From assembly GCA_003024785.1 (NCBI GenBank), contig PUQB01000129.1:1-64000 (forward strand): a DNA stretch of 64,000 nt, given 5' to 3'. Of this stretch, positions 39,371-52,080 are shown piece after piece. The position numbers and the translations under genes are program-made. The notes beneath the pieces are model-generated. The model made no database searches, was not told where the DNA came from, and was given only the letters and a program-made list of their open reading frames with translations. How positions within the stretch are numbered: position 1 is the first letter of the stretch; the number at the start of each line of letters is the position of its first letter. This stretch comes from Selaginella tamariscina. Its lineage: Eukaryota > Streptophyta > Lycopodiopsida > Selaginellales > Selaginellaceae.

Positions 39371-40928
39371 GCACCTCCTCCTTAAGACGAGTTCCACGAG
39401 TCTTGGGACCTGGTTTAGCAGGATAATGCCGATGGAAGCAACAACCTTGGAAGAAGCATGGAGTAAGTTGGATGTAGGTTCCCAAGTGTGATCAGTAGGC
39501 AAATACCCTTTCCAATCCACCAAGTATTGGAGTTGGTGACGATGAAGACGAGAATCAAGGATGGCTGCAACTTTGTACTCAGGTTCAGTGTCAATGACCC
39601 AGGAGGGGGAGGAAGAAACACGATCGGGAAGAGAAGAAGGATGATACGGCTCCAATAAGGAGGTGTGAAACACAGGATGAAGTTTCACCGTGGATGGTAA
39701 CTCGAGTCGGAAAGTTACAGGATTTACCTCTGCCACATCCTGTAAGGGCCCAATCGTTGAAAATCCAACTTAGAAGAAGGCCTGTTGGTGCGAATGTGTC
39801 GACGAAGAAGCCACACGGGATCACCAATCTTGTATGCAGGTGCCGGCTGACGGTGAGCATCAGCATGATGCTTGTATCGTTCCTGTGCCTGCTGAAGATG
39901 AACCTGGAGATCATCCTATACCTGACGAAGATGCTGAAGACGATCCTGTACTGCAGGAGCGGAAGGAAGAAGCGGAAGGAGCAAAGTCAAAACGTGGATG
40001 GTGGCCTGTAAGAGCAAAGAAAGGTGTCTGTCCTGTAGATGCGTGAACGGAGTTGTTGTAGGCAAACTCCGCCATTGGAAGAAGGTCCAACCAGTTGTCC
40101 TTGGTAACTGATGAAGCAACGAAGATACTGTTCCAAGGTCTGAATTGTGCGTTCGGACTGCCCATCGGTTTGTGGGTGATATCCTGAAGAAAGATCCGCT
40201 TTAACCTGTAGACTCCGAAGAAGCTCTCGCCAAAACTTGGACATGAATTGTGGACCTCGATCGGAAACAATGCTCTCAGGAAGACCATGATGTCGGAACA
40301 CCTCACGGATCACCAACTCGGCAGTTGTCTGACCTGTAGCTGTCTTGTTGCAGGGTAGGAAATGAGCCTGCTTGGTGAAACGGTCAACCACCACAAGAAC
40401 TGCATCGAATCCACGAGAAGGAGGAAGATCTGTGAGGAAATCCATAGAAATGGATCTCCAAGGAGCAGAAGGAACAGGAAGAGGACGAAGAAGACCAGAG
40501 GGTGCATGATGAGGCATCTTCGACCTGCTACAAGTGTCACAACTCCGTACAAACCTCTCCACAAAACCTCGCAACCCAGGCCACCAATAGTTGCGAGTCA
40601 CCAACTCCACTGTCTTGGCCACACCAAAATGTCCTGTAGCCGGGGTATCATGACAATCCTGTACCACACGAGTCCTGGAAATACCAACAGGAACGTACAG
40701 GAGACCTTCCCGGTACAGGAGTCCATCCTGTATGGTGAACAGGTTGTAGTCTGGACGGGAACTGGAGGAAGAGGAACTTGCAACGTCAGGATGAATGTGT
40801 GAGAACACATTCTTTGCCAAGTCGTCTGTAGCCAACTGCGAACGGACGTCCTGTAGGAGTGTTGAATTTGCTGGAGCCTGATGAACCTGCAGTGCCGCAA
40901 GCCGGAATCGATCAGGACCCAACAACAC
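39155..40928 (-). pseudogene. Integrase with C-terminal chromodomain (frame-broken)
   Basis: The integrase zinc-binding part ('HDTPATGHFGVAKT', 'CDTCSRSK') and the catalytic core ('SMDFLTDLPPS', 'VSDRGPQFMSKFW', 'GYHPQTDGQSERT') lie at 39987-40928, with a frame change near 40100. The C-terminus ('KLHPVFHTSLLEPY') leads into a chromodomain, 'YLVDWKGYLPTDHTWEP', near 39470-39560. The chromodomain places the element among chromoviruses, which can target marked chromatin. Confidence 0.85.
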
Positions 40929-40941
40929 TTGCCTTTGACAG

Positions 40942-42300
40942 TCAAATGCAGGATCGCCCGGGCTTGGTGCAAGGTAAGAGTGCGCCTAGCCTTGCCATTC
41001 CAAAACCGGGCCTGTAGACGATGACGAAGTCAAAACGTGATAGGAACTCCGCCCACCTAGCCTGTCGCCGACTGAGAACTCGAGCCGTTTGAAAGTACTC
41101 CAGGTTCTTGTGATCCGTAAGAACTTGTACAGGATGTGCAGCACCTTCCAGGAAATGCCGCCACTCCTCAAACGAATCCACAATGGCCTTGAGTTCCTTG
41201 TCATGAATCTCGTAATTGATCTCCGCCGACAGGAACTTACGAGAGTGAAAAGCTACAGGATGAAGCAACTTGTTTCTCCAACTTGCGATAGGACGGATCC
41301 TACTGCAAAATCCGAGGCATCTGCTTCAATGAAGAAAGGATGAGAAGGGTCAGGATGTGCTAAAATCGGAGCTGTCGTGTGAAACGTCCTTGAGTGTTGT
41401 GAACGCGTGTTCCGCCTTGTCGGACCAAGAGAAAACCTTGTGCGCTTGGTGAGTTCTGTGAGTGGAAGTACACGCTTGGAGAAGTCCTGTATGAACCGCC
41501 TGTAGAAGTTTGCAAAGCCAAGGAAACATTGTACATCTCGTACCGACTTGGGCCTCTCCCACTCCACGATGGTCTTCACCTTGTGCATGTCCATGGAAAC
41601 GCCAGCAGGAGAGACGATGTAGCCCAAGAACTCCACCGAATCCCTATCGAAAAAACACTTCTCCAACTTCGCGTACAGGCCATGCTCGCGAAGCCGCTCT
41701 AGAACTAGTCGTACATGCTTGTCATGTGCCGCCTGGTCCTTGGAGAAAATCAAGATGTCGTCGAGGTAGATCACCACAAACTGGTCCAAGAAGTCACGAA
41801 AGATGTCGTTCACCATGTGTTGGAACACGGCTGGGGCATTGGTAAGGCCGAAAGGCATTACCGTGTACTCAAAATGTCCATACCTTGTACGAAAGGCAGT
41901 CTTCCACTCATCGCCGGGACGAATCCGTACAAGGTTGTAGGCCCCTCGTAAGTCGATCTTCGTGAACACCTTTGCTCCTCGCAGCCGATCGAGAAGTTCC
42001 GGGATCAATGGCAACGGGTACCGATTCCGAATGGTGACTTGATTCAAACCCCTGTAGTCCACAACCAAACGTAAACTCCCATCCTTCTTCTTGACAAAGA
42101 AGATAGGCGCTCCTGCAGGGGACGAATGAAGCCGGATGCCAAGTTGTCCTCGATGTACTGACGAAGAACCTCCAACTCTGTGGGTGACAATGCATAAATC
42201 GGTCCGAATGGTGGAGTCTTTCCTTCCGCAAGATCAATAGGACAGTCGTAGGACCTGTGAACAGGAAGAACTGCAGCCTTGTGCTTGTCAAAAACGTCCT
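40942..42300 (-). pseudogene. Reverse transcriptase and RNase H region (frame-broken)
   Basis: The reverse transcriptase has '[13 protein letters not shown]', '[13 protein letters not shown]' and the catalytic '[12 protein letters not shown]' near 41760. The segment before it ('[13 protein letters not shown]') is in another frame, with a slip near 42115. An RNase H-like part follows ('[15 protein letters not shown]', 'HDKELKAIV', '[10 protein letters not shown]'), with a slip near 41260. Confidence 0.85.
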
Positions 42301-42461
42301 TAAAGGCGTGATACTTGGATGGTAGGGAAGAAGAAGGAGAAGGAGAAGGAGTAGGAGAAGGAGATTGAAAAACAGGAGAGTCGGATACAGGAAAGGTAGA
42401 AGAGGACGTAGGAGTTACTTGAAAGGCAAAAAGGTGGAAAGGAGCAGGATCAGTGGCGAGT

Positions 42462-43674
42462 TCATGCATGGTAGTGGTAAGAACTCGGAGAGGAGAAGGA
42501 GGGAGCTGTGACTGAAAAAGAGGAAGGATCTTGGGGTGGAACAAAGCAGGTAACAGAAAGAGGCAGGATTGGAAAAAACCTGTGTGGGTGTTGATGAGTG
42601 TACAGGATTGGAAGAATCCTGTACAGGAGTCCGTGGTTGCAAGGAGTGGGAAAAGCCTGCGAATGTGCTGACGAATCAACAGGAGGTGGATCCTGTTGAG
42701 GAGGAACCTTCGACACTGATACAGGATTGGAAGAACCCTGTACAGGACACCGCAAACTTACAGGAGTGGAGAGAGCCTGCGGATGTGCTGAGGAACTGAC
42801 ATGAGGTGAATCCTGTCGAGGAGGAGTCTTCAACACTGGTACAGGAACAGGCACGGTCAATCCTGTAGCTTGTACTGCCTCAGATACTAAGGATGTATCC
42901 TGCACACAGGAAGGTACAGGATTGATCCTAGCTGTCGGAGAGGAAAACGTGAGCGTCCTAGACCTCCAGTCGATCTGCGGATTTGCAACAACGAACCATG
43001 GCATGCCCAAAATGATGGGAGTCGACCAAGTTTTGATCAAGTTTGAAGGAAATTGAACAGTTGAATGTGCCATAACTGCAGGAGAGAGGTTCGGTAGCAT
43101 GGGTAACTGCGCCAGAAGCAATAGACGCCCATCGGCCACCTCTACAGGAACTGCACGCTTCAACTTCACCACCGAAATGCCATGTTGAGTTGCAAACGTG
43201 TCATCCATGAAGCATGCATTTGCACCAGTGTCTAACAAGGCAAACTCCATGAGCTCTCGATTATTAAGATGAATGTGTACAGGAAACTTAAGTGATGGGA
43301 TGGTATGAGCAGCACCAATGGAGCCTGCACCTACGTCCAACTTCGCGGCTCCTAGACGAAGTGGACATTGGAGTTTTCGACTGAACTTCAGCTTCAACTT
43401 CACGCGTCTTGAAGTTCCTGGCTTTAATAGGACAATCTGCCACCTTGTGTCCTGCTCCACCACAATACAAGCACAGGTTCTCACTGCGACGACGTTGCTT
43501 CTCAGCAGCGGAAAGAGAGCCACGCTTGGATTTCTCAACCTCCATAGGAACTACTCCAGAAGGTGGTGCAGGAACATGTACCACAGCTGCAGGATTGGTT
43601 TGCAGGAACTGCTGACGGGATCTTTCCTGACGACGCTCGAACAAACGGTTGTCGCAACGAACAGCTTGTTGCAT
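42462..43674 (-). pseudogene. Gag zinc knuckle and aspartic protease region
   Basis: A CCHC knuckle 'CLYCGGAGHKVADC' lies near 43440-43480. It is followed by a retropepsin-type active site 'FALLDTGANACFMDD' near 43210. Downstream is a low-complexity, Pro- and Ser-rich linker before reverse transcriptase. Confidence 0.75.
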
Positions 43675-43680
43675 GATCTG

Positions 43681-44323
43681 CTAATGTTTGGGCATCGGTA
43701 ACGTAAGGAGAAGGTCCTTCACGTCATCCCTCAACCCAAAACGGAAGTGTTCGATCAATGCAGTCTCGTCCCATGGAATGTTCGTGCAAAGTTGCTGAAA
43801 TTCGGATGCATAGACGGAAGCTGGTCGGGATCCTTGAGTGAGCTTCCGTAACTTCGTGCATGCAGAACGGTACTTATCAGGATCTCCAAAACAGGCTTCA
43901 AAGGCAGCCACGAAACCTTCAAAGTCTTCCATCAATGGTCGTCACGCTCCAGCAAGGGGCAACCCAAGCCCGTGGAGATCCACTTAGTAAGGATGCCAAA
44001 AGACCCACCTTTTGAGCATCAGTCGAGTAGCGCCGTGGTTGCATACGGATCAAGAGCCGGATCTGATTCAGGAAACCTTGGAAATCGGCACGATTGCCAC
44101 TGAACTTCTCTGGCATGCTAACCTTCGGCTCCGAAGAAAAGTTCGATGAAGAGGGAACCACCGATGCCTGGGAGAGAGCCTGCGCAGCAGCCTTGGAGGA
44201 TGCATCAGCAGCTGCATGTGCCGCATTGGTGGAACCTTGCAGGTCGGTGACCACTTGGCGCAAAGTGGCCAGCTCATGAAGTAACATTTGGTGCTCGCGT
44301 TGAAAGCGCTCAAAATCAGCCAT
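43681..44323 (-). pseudogene. Gag capsid region (frame-broken)
   Basis: It starts 'MADFERFQREHQMLLHELA' at 44323 and continues through 'MPEKFSGNRADFQGFLNQI' to a frame change near 43930. The capsid-like segment ends in 'YASEFQQLCTNIPWDETALI'. The pattern fits retrotransposon Gag of the gypsy group. Confidence 0.75.
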
Positions 44324-44413
44324 GATCTAGGAAAGAAAAAGGAGAAAATGAAGGAAAAGAATCAAGAAAAAGGTAGCTGGAAAACGAGAACTATGAAGCA
44401 GTTACTATCAAAC

Positions 44414-44980
44414 TGTCAAGCCACGATCCAGGAACCAGAAGAGACAGGATTCCAAGACATGAAGGCTTGACTCAGGAACAGGACCAGAGAGACGGAACTA
44501 GGAATAGGAACATGACAGATCAGGAGCAAGACAGGATCAGGATAGGATCCGGGAGCAAGACAGGACAGGAATAAGACAGAAACAGGACAGGATCCGGGAA
44601 CAAGACAGGAGCAGGACAGGATCCAGGAGCAGGACAGGATCCAGGAGCAGACAGGAAACAAGAGCGAGACAGCAGGACAGGAATAAGACAAGACGAGATT
44701 GATTAGTAAGACTGGTGTTGATAGTAACTAATTGTACAATAATTAGGTCAAAGCTTTTATGCTCACAACTCCAAGAGCTAATCTAGGCATGAGTGCTAAA
44801 AGTGACTGCATGCAGAGGCTAAGATGAGTCCACATGTCCCTTATCCTCTAGGCATATCCATATCCTGTAGGAATATCCTACAACCGTATCCTGTGTCCAG
44901 AATCCTGGTAGGAATATCTTGTAGGAAAGTCCTGCAACCCATATCCTATATCCAGAATCCTTTCTGTATCGGCCGTGACA
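44414..44980 (-). repeat. 5' LTR of the chromovirus
   Basis: Starts with the same TGTCAAGCCACGATCC as the other LTR and ends '...TATCGGCCGTGACA'. It is about 40 bp shorter than the copy at 38766, from several small indels in its purine-rich repeat section. Confidence 0.88.
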
Positions 44981-45599
44981 GCTTTTTTGTAGTTATCATT
45001 AATGACTTTTGTCAGATTTTAACCCGAAGGGCACACGTGGCTATCAAGTGGCCATTCAATGTCATCACCCTGTGTGAGCAACGCTAAAGTCTTCCAAGAT
45101 AACTCTAAAGTCTAACTCATAGGCCCAATTAAGCAAAAGACTTAGAGTCCCACTCTAAGTCCCATAGAATGACCATCCCCTAAACCCTAGAGGAACACCG
45201 AGCAAACTTTAGGATCCTAGACCTAAACAGGCTCATGTCTTAACCCCACAAAGGAGATGTGTCTCACACATGCCCCGTAACAAAGCTAAGGCATCGTCAT
45301 TACCCTTGAGGAATCCATCATCTGGGAGAACAACCCTTTAGGCGACAAGGGGTACCTTGAATCACGACTAACCCTAAGGGTTTGATGGCCAAGTCATACC
45401 TAGACCTGGGCTATTACTTAGTGTGAACATAAGTATGCACCATAGGTAAACACGAATGTTACTACGCAAACTCCTTAAGGCTAGGTTTGAATAACCCTAA
45501 GTACATGACCTTGCGAGTGTTTCATGATAGGGCTTCTACTAATGAGCTTAGGTTGTTCAATCCTTAGATCTTAAAGAGAAACCCCCTAGCTAAGTGTGC

Positions 45600-45830
45600 C
45601 TTTGTCCTTATCGCCTCTGAGTGGAAGGCAGTAGCAATACTAAGGTTTAGCACATTTGTCCTTGTCTAACTAACACATGTGTATAGCTAAGCGGCTATGT
45701 TATCGCCTCTGAGTTGTGCAATATAAGGTTTGGTGCATTTGTCCTTGTCTAACTAACATATATACAGCTAAGCGGCTCTGTTATCGCCTCTGAGTTGGAA
45801 GGCATAGTAGCAACCTTGAGTTTGTGAATG
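45600..45830. repeat. Three-copy tandem repeat, 80-92 bp period
   Basis: 'TCGCCTCTGAGT' recurs at 45611, 45703 and 45783. 'TTTGTCCTTGTCTAACTAAC' occurs in two of the units. No coding potential was seen. Confidence 0.7.
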
Positions 45831-47984
45831 AGGCATCTACTTTTTCAAATGGGTGACAAATTTTAACTGGTGAGTTGATTACCTATGTAAAGTTGGGATA
45901 TATAGGATATGTAGGCAAAAAAACTCAAGTGTAATTTAGTCATAACACAATCGTCACATCTCTTTCTCATGTCTCCTTATCCATGCTCATTTTAAGATGC
46001 AGTTGCATGAACTTTTTGTAAATTTTATAACTTCATTCAAATCATCGGCTTCTATAAACATACTTGCATCTGTAATTCATTTTGTAATCCACTCATATAA
46101 CAATTCTTGGCAAGTTGTCCTTGACCTCCCCATGTTCACAACGATTATGCACTTATTTAAACCGCTTAATATAATTTTATGTAATTTCTGTCACTCCTTT
46201 GCAATATCAGTACTTGGTATTGTAATTGTTTAAAACATTAGTACTAAATCGTCATACTCTATAATAAATTGAATATAATTAATCATAATCATACTAATCA
46301 CTTGCATTCATTTTAATGTAAAAGAAAACATTCTTTGTAAGTGTCTTGATTAATATTATGTGCCTTCTCGTTAATGTACATGTTTTATAGTATCCTCATG
46401 ATTTAAGCCATAAAATAGTGTTGGTATCTACTATATCATTGTATATGTGAGTGTGTGTGTGCACACAAGTGTGCAGTTGTTAAGTTGTTTGTTCATATTA
46501 TTGTAAAGGTTCCTACCATAGTTAAAGTTTTCAATCTCTCAGTATCCCAATTATTCTCATTTTGCACTATTTTAATTGGGCTTTATATTTAATTTACAAT
46601 GTTCTTAAAATTTCAAAAATTCTCCATCTTTTCAAAATTGTTACTTCTTGCCTCTATTTTATTTTGTCAAAATATGTCATTATAACACCTTTATTCTCTT
46701 TCTTACTTGTATTATTATTACTTATAATTCATTTATTTTGCTCCATAATATTTTACCAACTCCCTTGAACAATTCTCTCCTTCATCTTTTTTATTACCAC
46801 TTTACATCACTCATTTCTAACTACCATAGTTGTCATATGTTAAGGGTTAAATATCTCACTCACATCGTTAATAATGGTCACACTAACCAACACAAATATT
46901 TATTATAACACATGTAATATTATTCACAAAAATGTGAATAAAAATATATATATTAACAACATTAAAAAAGATACAATAGTAAACCAATATATTCTTATTT
47001 TACTTCATTGTTCATATTTATATATTTCTTTTGTATTGTAATATGAATACGACCTTACTTGAGATTTTTTCATATATAGTGTTTGTATATTTCTCATAAA
47101 AATATATGCAAGATTTCCTATTTAATAATGAAAAGATTTTGTCACACACACACATGCACTCACACACATACACACATAGTTATTAAGCAACACAAGTTTT
47201 TTAAAGAGCTCTACATATTCTTCATTTTAAAGTTTTATAATATTGAACATTAAAAATATTTTCAACCGTGATTAAAACTTCACTTTAAACTAGTTGATGA
47301 GAAGCATATTTATTAACTTATGAAATTGATTTAAACAATATCCTTTAATTATAACTGATCAACAAAGCTTTAAACTGTTAGCCATTTGCCATTAAATAAA
47401 TTAAAAAACCATAACTTTAAGCTAACATTGGTTATGTTTAAACTCAGTTTTGATAACTATTGCTTTTTTATTAATCATTATTGTTTTTAAAACTTTTTGG
47501 TGTTTATAATCTAAATATATAATCTAAATCTTCTTTTAATGATTAAACATCACTACAAAATAAGGATTAAAATTATATGAATGTGAATCTTGATACATAT
47601 TGGTTGCATACTTTGACCTAGTATTACATATGTTTAAATAATATGAAAAAGATAAAAGGTAATCATAATGATAATTATTTAATGATAACTTCCAATAAAG
47701 ATGTACGAGATAAAACAAAATATAAGCTAGCATGCTCATTATATCCATGCGAGTTGCAAAAAATTGATTCGCATTTTTTATTTTCATAGTAAAATAAAGT
47801 CTGGATGTATTATATTCTAAAGATATGTTCTAATTAGATATTTTAAATTTGAATTTTGGTTTTAATTTTGTTTACAAAATAATATATTAAAAAAATAAAA
47901 TATATTAGTAAAATGTATTCTAGAGCAAAGGGCTTCGTCTTCTTAAGATATAAACCGAGGACTTCGACTTCAAAGTGAATAACA

Positions 47985-48190
47985 TAACCTTGAGAAAAAG
48001 TCACAAAAGTCTCCATAGAAGTACTTGCAAAGAAGCTAGGCATCACAAACTTGACTCTTTATTTTATTTATAATCACATTAATTTATTATATTTAATATG
48101 TCTCATTTTTATGTATTTATAATATTCTTTCATTAAATCATCATCGTTGTACAACAAATTGTCAAGAAGTCAAAATATAAGCTTTATATG
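47985..48190. repeat. Dispersed repeat copy A (partner at 62850-62990)
   Basis: It shares 'CTTGAGAAAAAGT', 'ACTTGCAAAGAA', 'AACTTGACTCTTTATTTT', 'AATCACATTAATTTA' and 'CATCGTTGTACAACAAA' in the same order as the partner. Small indels separate the copies, and neither has a clear open frame. Confidence 0.65.
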
Positions 48191-48264
48191 AACATTATAA
48201 CTAAATTGAAAATGATACATAAAAATGAGAATATAAAAGAAATCTTTAATTAATACTTATGTAT

Positions 48265-48575
48265 TATTATTAATATTTTAAATATATATTTAAAAGAATA
48301 TTTTTTTAAAATATAAATTATTCTTAAATTTATTTCTTTATATTAACAAAATTTAATTAAATAATTAAATTACTAATTATTAAAAAAATAGGACTATAGA
48401 CATTCTCATTTTAAGTACAACGTACGTTCCTATATATGCAAGTTGTAACTAAAATGGGCATGGCTATAGTCCCATTTCTTAATAATTAGCAATTTTAGCT
48501 ATTTAATTAGCATTTTCTAATATTAAAGGAATATTCTTTAGAATATATGTTTGAAAATAGAATATTCTTTAATAT
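48265..48575. mobile_element. MITE-like imperfect foldback element
   Basis: Left and right halves are imperfect reverse complements. 'GGACTATAGACATTCTCATT' on the left (near 48393) pairs with 'AATGGGCATGGCTATAGTCC' on the right (near 48452). The surrounding 'CTAATTATTAA' and 'TTAATAATTAG' also pair. There is no coding capacity. A partial relative lies near 61490-61690. Confidence 0.6.
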
Positions 48576-49069
48576 CTTTTTGTATTCTACCCTTTAATAA
48601 ATTATAGCATTCATTGAACAAAAATTAATAACATTATAAAAGTAGAAGGTATTAATTATATAATATATTGCCTAATATAACAATTAAGGAAGAGCATAAG
48701 AGGACATTATATAAATATTGAGGTTGTTATTAAAATATTAATATTTAAATATAACATTATTAATTAAAAATTTGTAGTAGTAATAATATATATAAAATCC
48801 TATAATAATATAGTTAATCTTCCATATCATTTTTAAATTATATAGTTAAGTAAACAATTTGGTACTATTATTAAAGAGTTTATAATAATTATGAATATTA
48901 AATATATGATATTTTATAATTTTGTAATTGCTTTAAGCTTCAGAAACATACATTCCCTTGCAGTTTTGTTAATCGTGACTTTATCAACGCTTCTTGATAT
49001 CCACCCATATTGAATGGATTTAACATTTATAAAACATGCTGGTCTTTTTGATTGGGAGACCATGTTTCT
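48576..49069. other. AT-rich spacer, no gene seen
   Basis: Low-complexity AT-rich DNA between the foldback element and the transposase-like relic. Confidence 0.5.
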
Positions 49070-51911
49070 CTAGGCATCCATTATATCTTTCGCTCTCCTT
49101 CTTGTGTCGCCTTTTTTGTGGTTTGAATCATGCAACCTTAACAATATTTTTTTTGTGATTACTTCAGGTGTGTCGATAATTTGACCCATCCAAATAGGCT
49201 GATTATATGACGCATCTGGAGTAATGAGAACCATCATTAGTTTTTGAAGATCCTGGCAGCAATCAAAGTATGCTTTAGGTTTTTGGTTCCTTTGTCCAAC
49301 AAAGTGTGGGGTTTGCACTTCCACATCACTACTGGCTTCTATGTCATCTGTGCTCAGTGATGTCATTTCAATTCCTCTCGCCACCTTGATTTAGGCCAAA
49401 AAGGGTGTTGCAATTCTGTACTTGTGACAGTAGGCCCTTCCAACTCTCGACAGTCTCCCAATAGTCAACCACATGCTTATATAGTTCTGAGTAACCAGTT
49501 GCTTTATCAGAATTCTTTGGCATCAATTTTTGAACCCATGCCACATTTTTTTGATGCCATCAATAATAACCTCTTGAGCTGGGCACTCAATGGAATAGGG
49601 TCTGGTTGTCCTTCTGGGGAGTGGCTTTCCATTCTCTCCACTTTTGAAGAGCATTAACCCCTCTTTCGGTAACCACTCCTGCTCTGATGGCCGTAACTTG
49701 TACTGCATAATAAGTATACCATCTCGTATGGAGAAAAAGAATTGTAGCGGCACAAGGTGAAAATAAAGAATCACTCCCCTCTTTTATATACTCCTTAGAA
49801 ACTTTTTGAAGTTTGGCACCTCAGTCACAAGCAAAGCACAACTTTTTTTGGAGATGCAATTTTCAAAAAGATTCATCATATGCGGTAAGGTAAGTGCACT
49901 TGTCCTTTTTTGTAGAGTTGGAGACCTTGCTGAAGAACGCATCAATATCTTCATGAGTGTGACCAACCATAAGAAAACTGAGCGTGATTGTTTCAAACAC
50001 ACCTTTGGCAACAAGCATTGACAAGTATGCTAGCACATATCTAGAAAATAAAAGTAAATATGAGCTTGAGAAACCCTTAAGTAAAATGATTTACCTATTT
50101 TTGTTCTCCTGCACAATTATCCATCTATAAAAGCAAATGACGAGGAAGCTTATTTGATGTTGAGGACACATGTACACTATTTGAGCTAGATCCCTCCACT
50201 GAACCTGAACTCTCAACAGGGCCATCTGTTTTTTGTGCAGGTTGCTGACAATGCCTCTCATATTCCCAAGTAGCCTCAAGTGCAGACGTGTTCATGAGAG
50301 CATTATGTAAAGGTTGAAGGTGTTGTTTCTTCACTTTGAGATCCCGATAGGACTTGTCTGTGAGTGGGCTTCAAGGTTTCTGAAACACATGGCCAACGAC
50401 CCAATAGTGAAATTGGAGTCGCTAGACCAATGTGGAAGTGAAAAGTGTCCATATGATTCACAACCGTGTCCATGTGTTAGCACACATGTCAATGAAATCG
50501 GAAGTTTCATGACATTTCCAAGGCACTTTGGTGTTGCAACGAGCTTTCGAATGCTGGTCTTTGAATGATCCTCATCATGGTCATGGATCAAGCACATGTG
50601 GGCCTCCATCTTCTTTTGAATGACAGTGATCTCCACCAAGGTTTTTGCACAAGCCTCTGCAGCCTTCAATGATGTACAAGTGTCACACTTGGAAAAGCTA
50701 AAGTTTTTGCAATCTCCACATCCTTAAAATGAGTATTCCATATGTTGTTGAAGGTACCAGTGCAGATTGCTTGCAGCCCCATCAAGCTGAGGCACTTGTT
50801 CACTGTTCACACAGCTTCAATTGAGTGTAGATCGAAGGCAAAACCTTGAGATTTTTCCTGACCCCTGCATTTGTGGTTCGGCATTTGTGAGGTATTCTGT
50901 CTGCATTGCTTCCACAAAAGCCTTGAGTATCTCTATGGCTGCCATAATGTGAGAGCGGGTTTGACCAAGCCAGTGTTCCCATGTATTGAGGTTCGCGCTC
51001 CATCTAACCACTCATCCCTCCGACGGTAGAGAACGTGGTCTTTGGAATCCCATATTGTACCAAGCTTTGAAGCAGATGGCCACCTTATTAAATACCATGG
51101 ATGTACTCTAATAACCTGTGTCTGAAGCCATTCCATCAATACACCCAGTTAGTGCAGCATATAAAACTCATGCCTTTGCTTTTGGGTGAGCGTACGAAAG
51201 ACATGTCTACATTGGGTAATTTCATTCCGGTCTGCCATCTGACAACACTTCTTCTTGCAGCAGTCAATCGTGGAAATGCTCGTAACACTTTCGGAAGATG
51301 TAGGATCCATCTTCATCCTCTTGCTGAAATGTAGGGAAGATCTGCAACCCATGAATCGCCTTTTTCTTACAATAGGACCAATGCAAGGAACCTCTTCAAA
51401 TATGGATTGTTCTTCCGGGTTTTATTATTGATATCCAACCCAGAATATGTTGAACCATCTTGCCGTTTAATTCAGATATTTGCTACCTCACGAGGGATCC
51501 AAGATGCAAAGTGCCATTAGGTGAAACCTCTGTCACAACTACACCCACGAAGTCGGACCCTAGTTTCTCTTCTAACATGCTTCCATTGGATTTATAGCTG
51601 TGTGATGCCTCCCAACCTCAATCTCATGAAGAAGAATCACCTCATCCAACAGCAGGCAAGCCATCATATGGAAACTCATGCTACTGTTTGTTTGTGACTC
51701 TGTATATTCTGTGTCAGCCTTGACTTCATCCAAATTCACAATACATGAGAACCCTCCTCAAATTCCATTCCAAGAACCTCAACATGCTTGAAAATGGTAT
51801 TCACCCATACGTACACACAAGATCCTTGGGCAATATTGTGACATGATGCATTATCATCTCGAACTTCCACAGTTCCAATGCCAACTATCTCGTTGTTCCG
51901 AAAAGACATAC
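49070..51911 (-). pseudogene. Decayed transposase-like multi-exon gene (DUF7869-like signature)
   Basis: Reading the minus strand from 51911, fragments in changing frames follow one another. First 'MSFRNNEIVGIGTVEVRD', then 'CCKKKCCQMADRNE' (near 51270), then 'KNFSFSKCDTCTSLKAAEA' and 'MKLPISLTCVLTHGHG' (50400-50720). Next come 'DNCA..' and 'ENKN', broken by a slip and an intron near 50090. A clear 'FLMVGHTHEDIDAFFSKVS' lies at 49921-49977. In my recollection the series C..CT, 'TGVL.HG', 'DNC..ENKNR', 'VGHTHEDID..FS' belongs to the large, mostly transposon-borne family listed as DUF7869; an HMM search would decide. There are many stops. Function is inferred to be a former transposase, and the assignment is moderate only. 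Confidence 0.5.
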
Positions 51912-52080
51912 TTTATCCAGTATTAACATATTATCCTACACATAAATAATTGTGTTATTTATGATATCTGTTTATGCAATATTTGTAAGAAATCATAACT
52001 GCAGTTGCTTAATAATATGCATGTGCAATAATACATAATTATATATTAAAAATAATATCTCATGCTTTATTAATATAACT

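Larger units (their letters stand above)
38766..44980 (-). mobile_element. Ty3/gypsy chromovirus-type LTR retrotransposon, about 6.2 kb
   Basis: Two similar direct LTRs (38766-39370 and 44414-44980) enclose gag, protease, reverse transcriptase/RNase H, integrase and a C-terminal chromodomain, all on the minus strand. A purine-rich AAGGAGGAGGTGC tract precedes the 3' LTR at 39371-39384. No tRNA-Met-type primer site is obvious after the 5' LTR. Frames slip in several places, so it is probably not autonomous as written, but it is far younger than the gypsy debris beside it. Both outer ends abut related copies of a 'GCTTTTT..TTATCATTAAT' sequence. Confidence 0.92.
44981..48260. other. Mostly AT-rich intergenic DNA
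   Basis: The first ~900 bp is less AT-rich and holds a small tandem repeat (see 45600-45830). From 46 kb on it is very AT-rich with poly-A/T runs and no recognisable gene. Confidence 0.5.
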
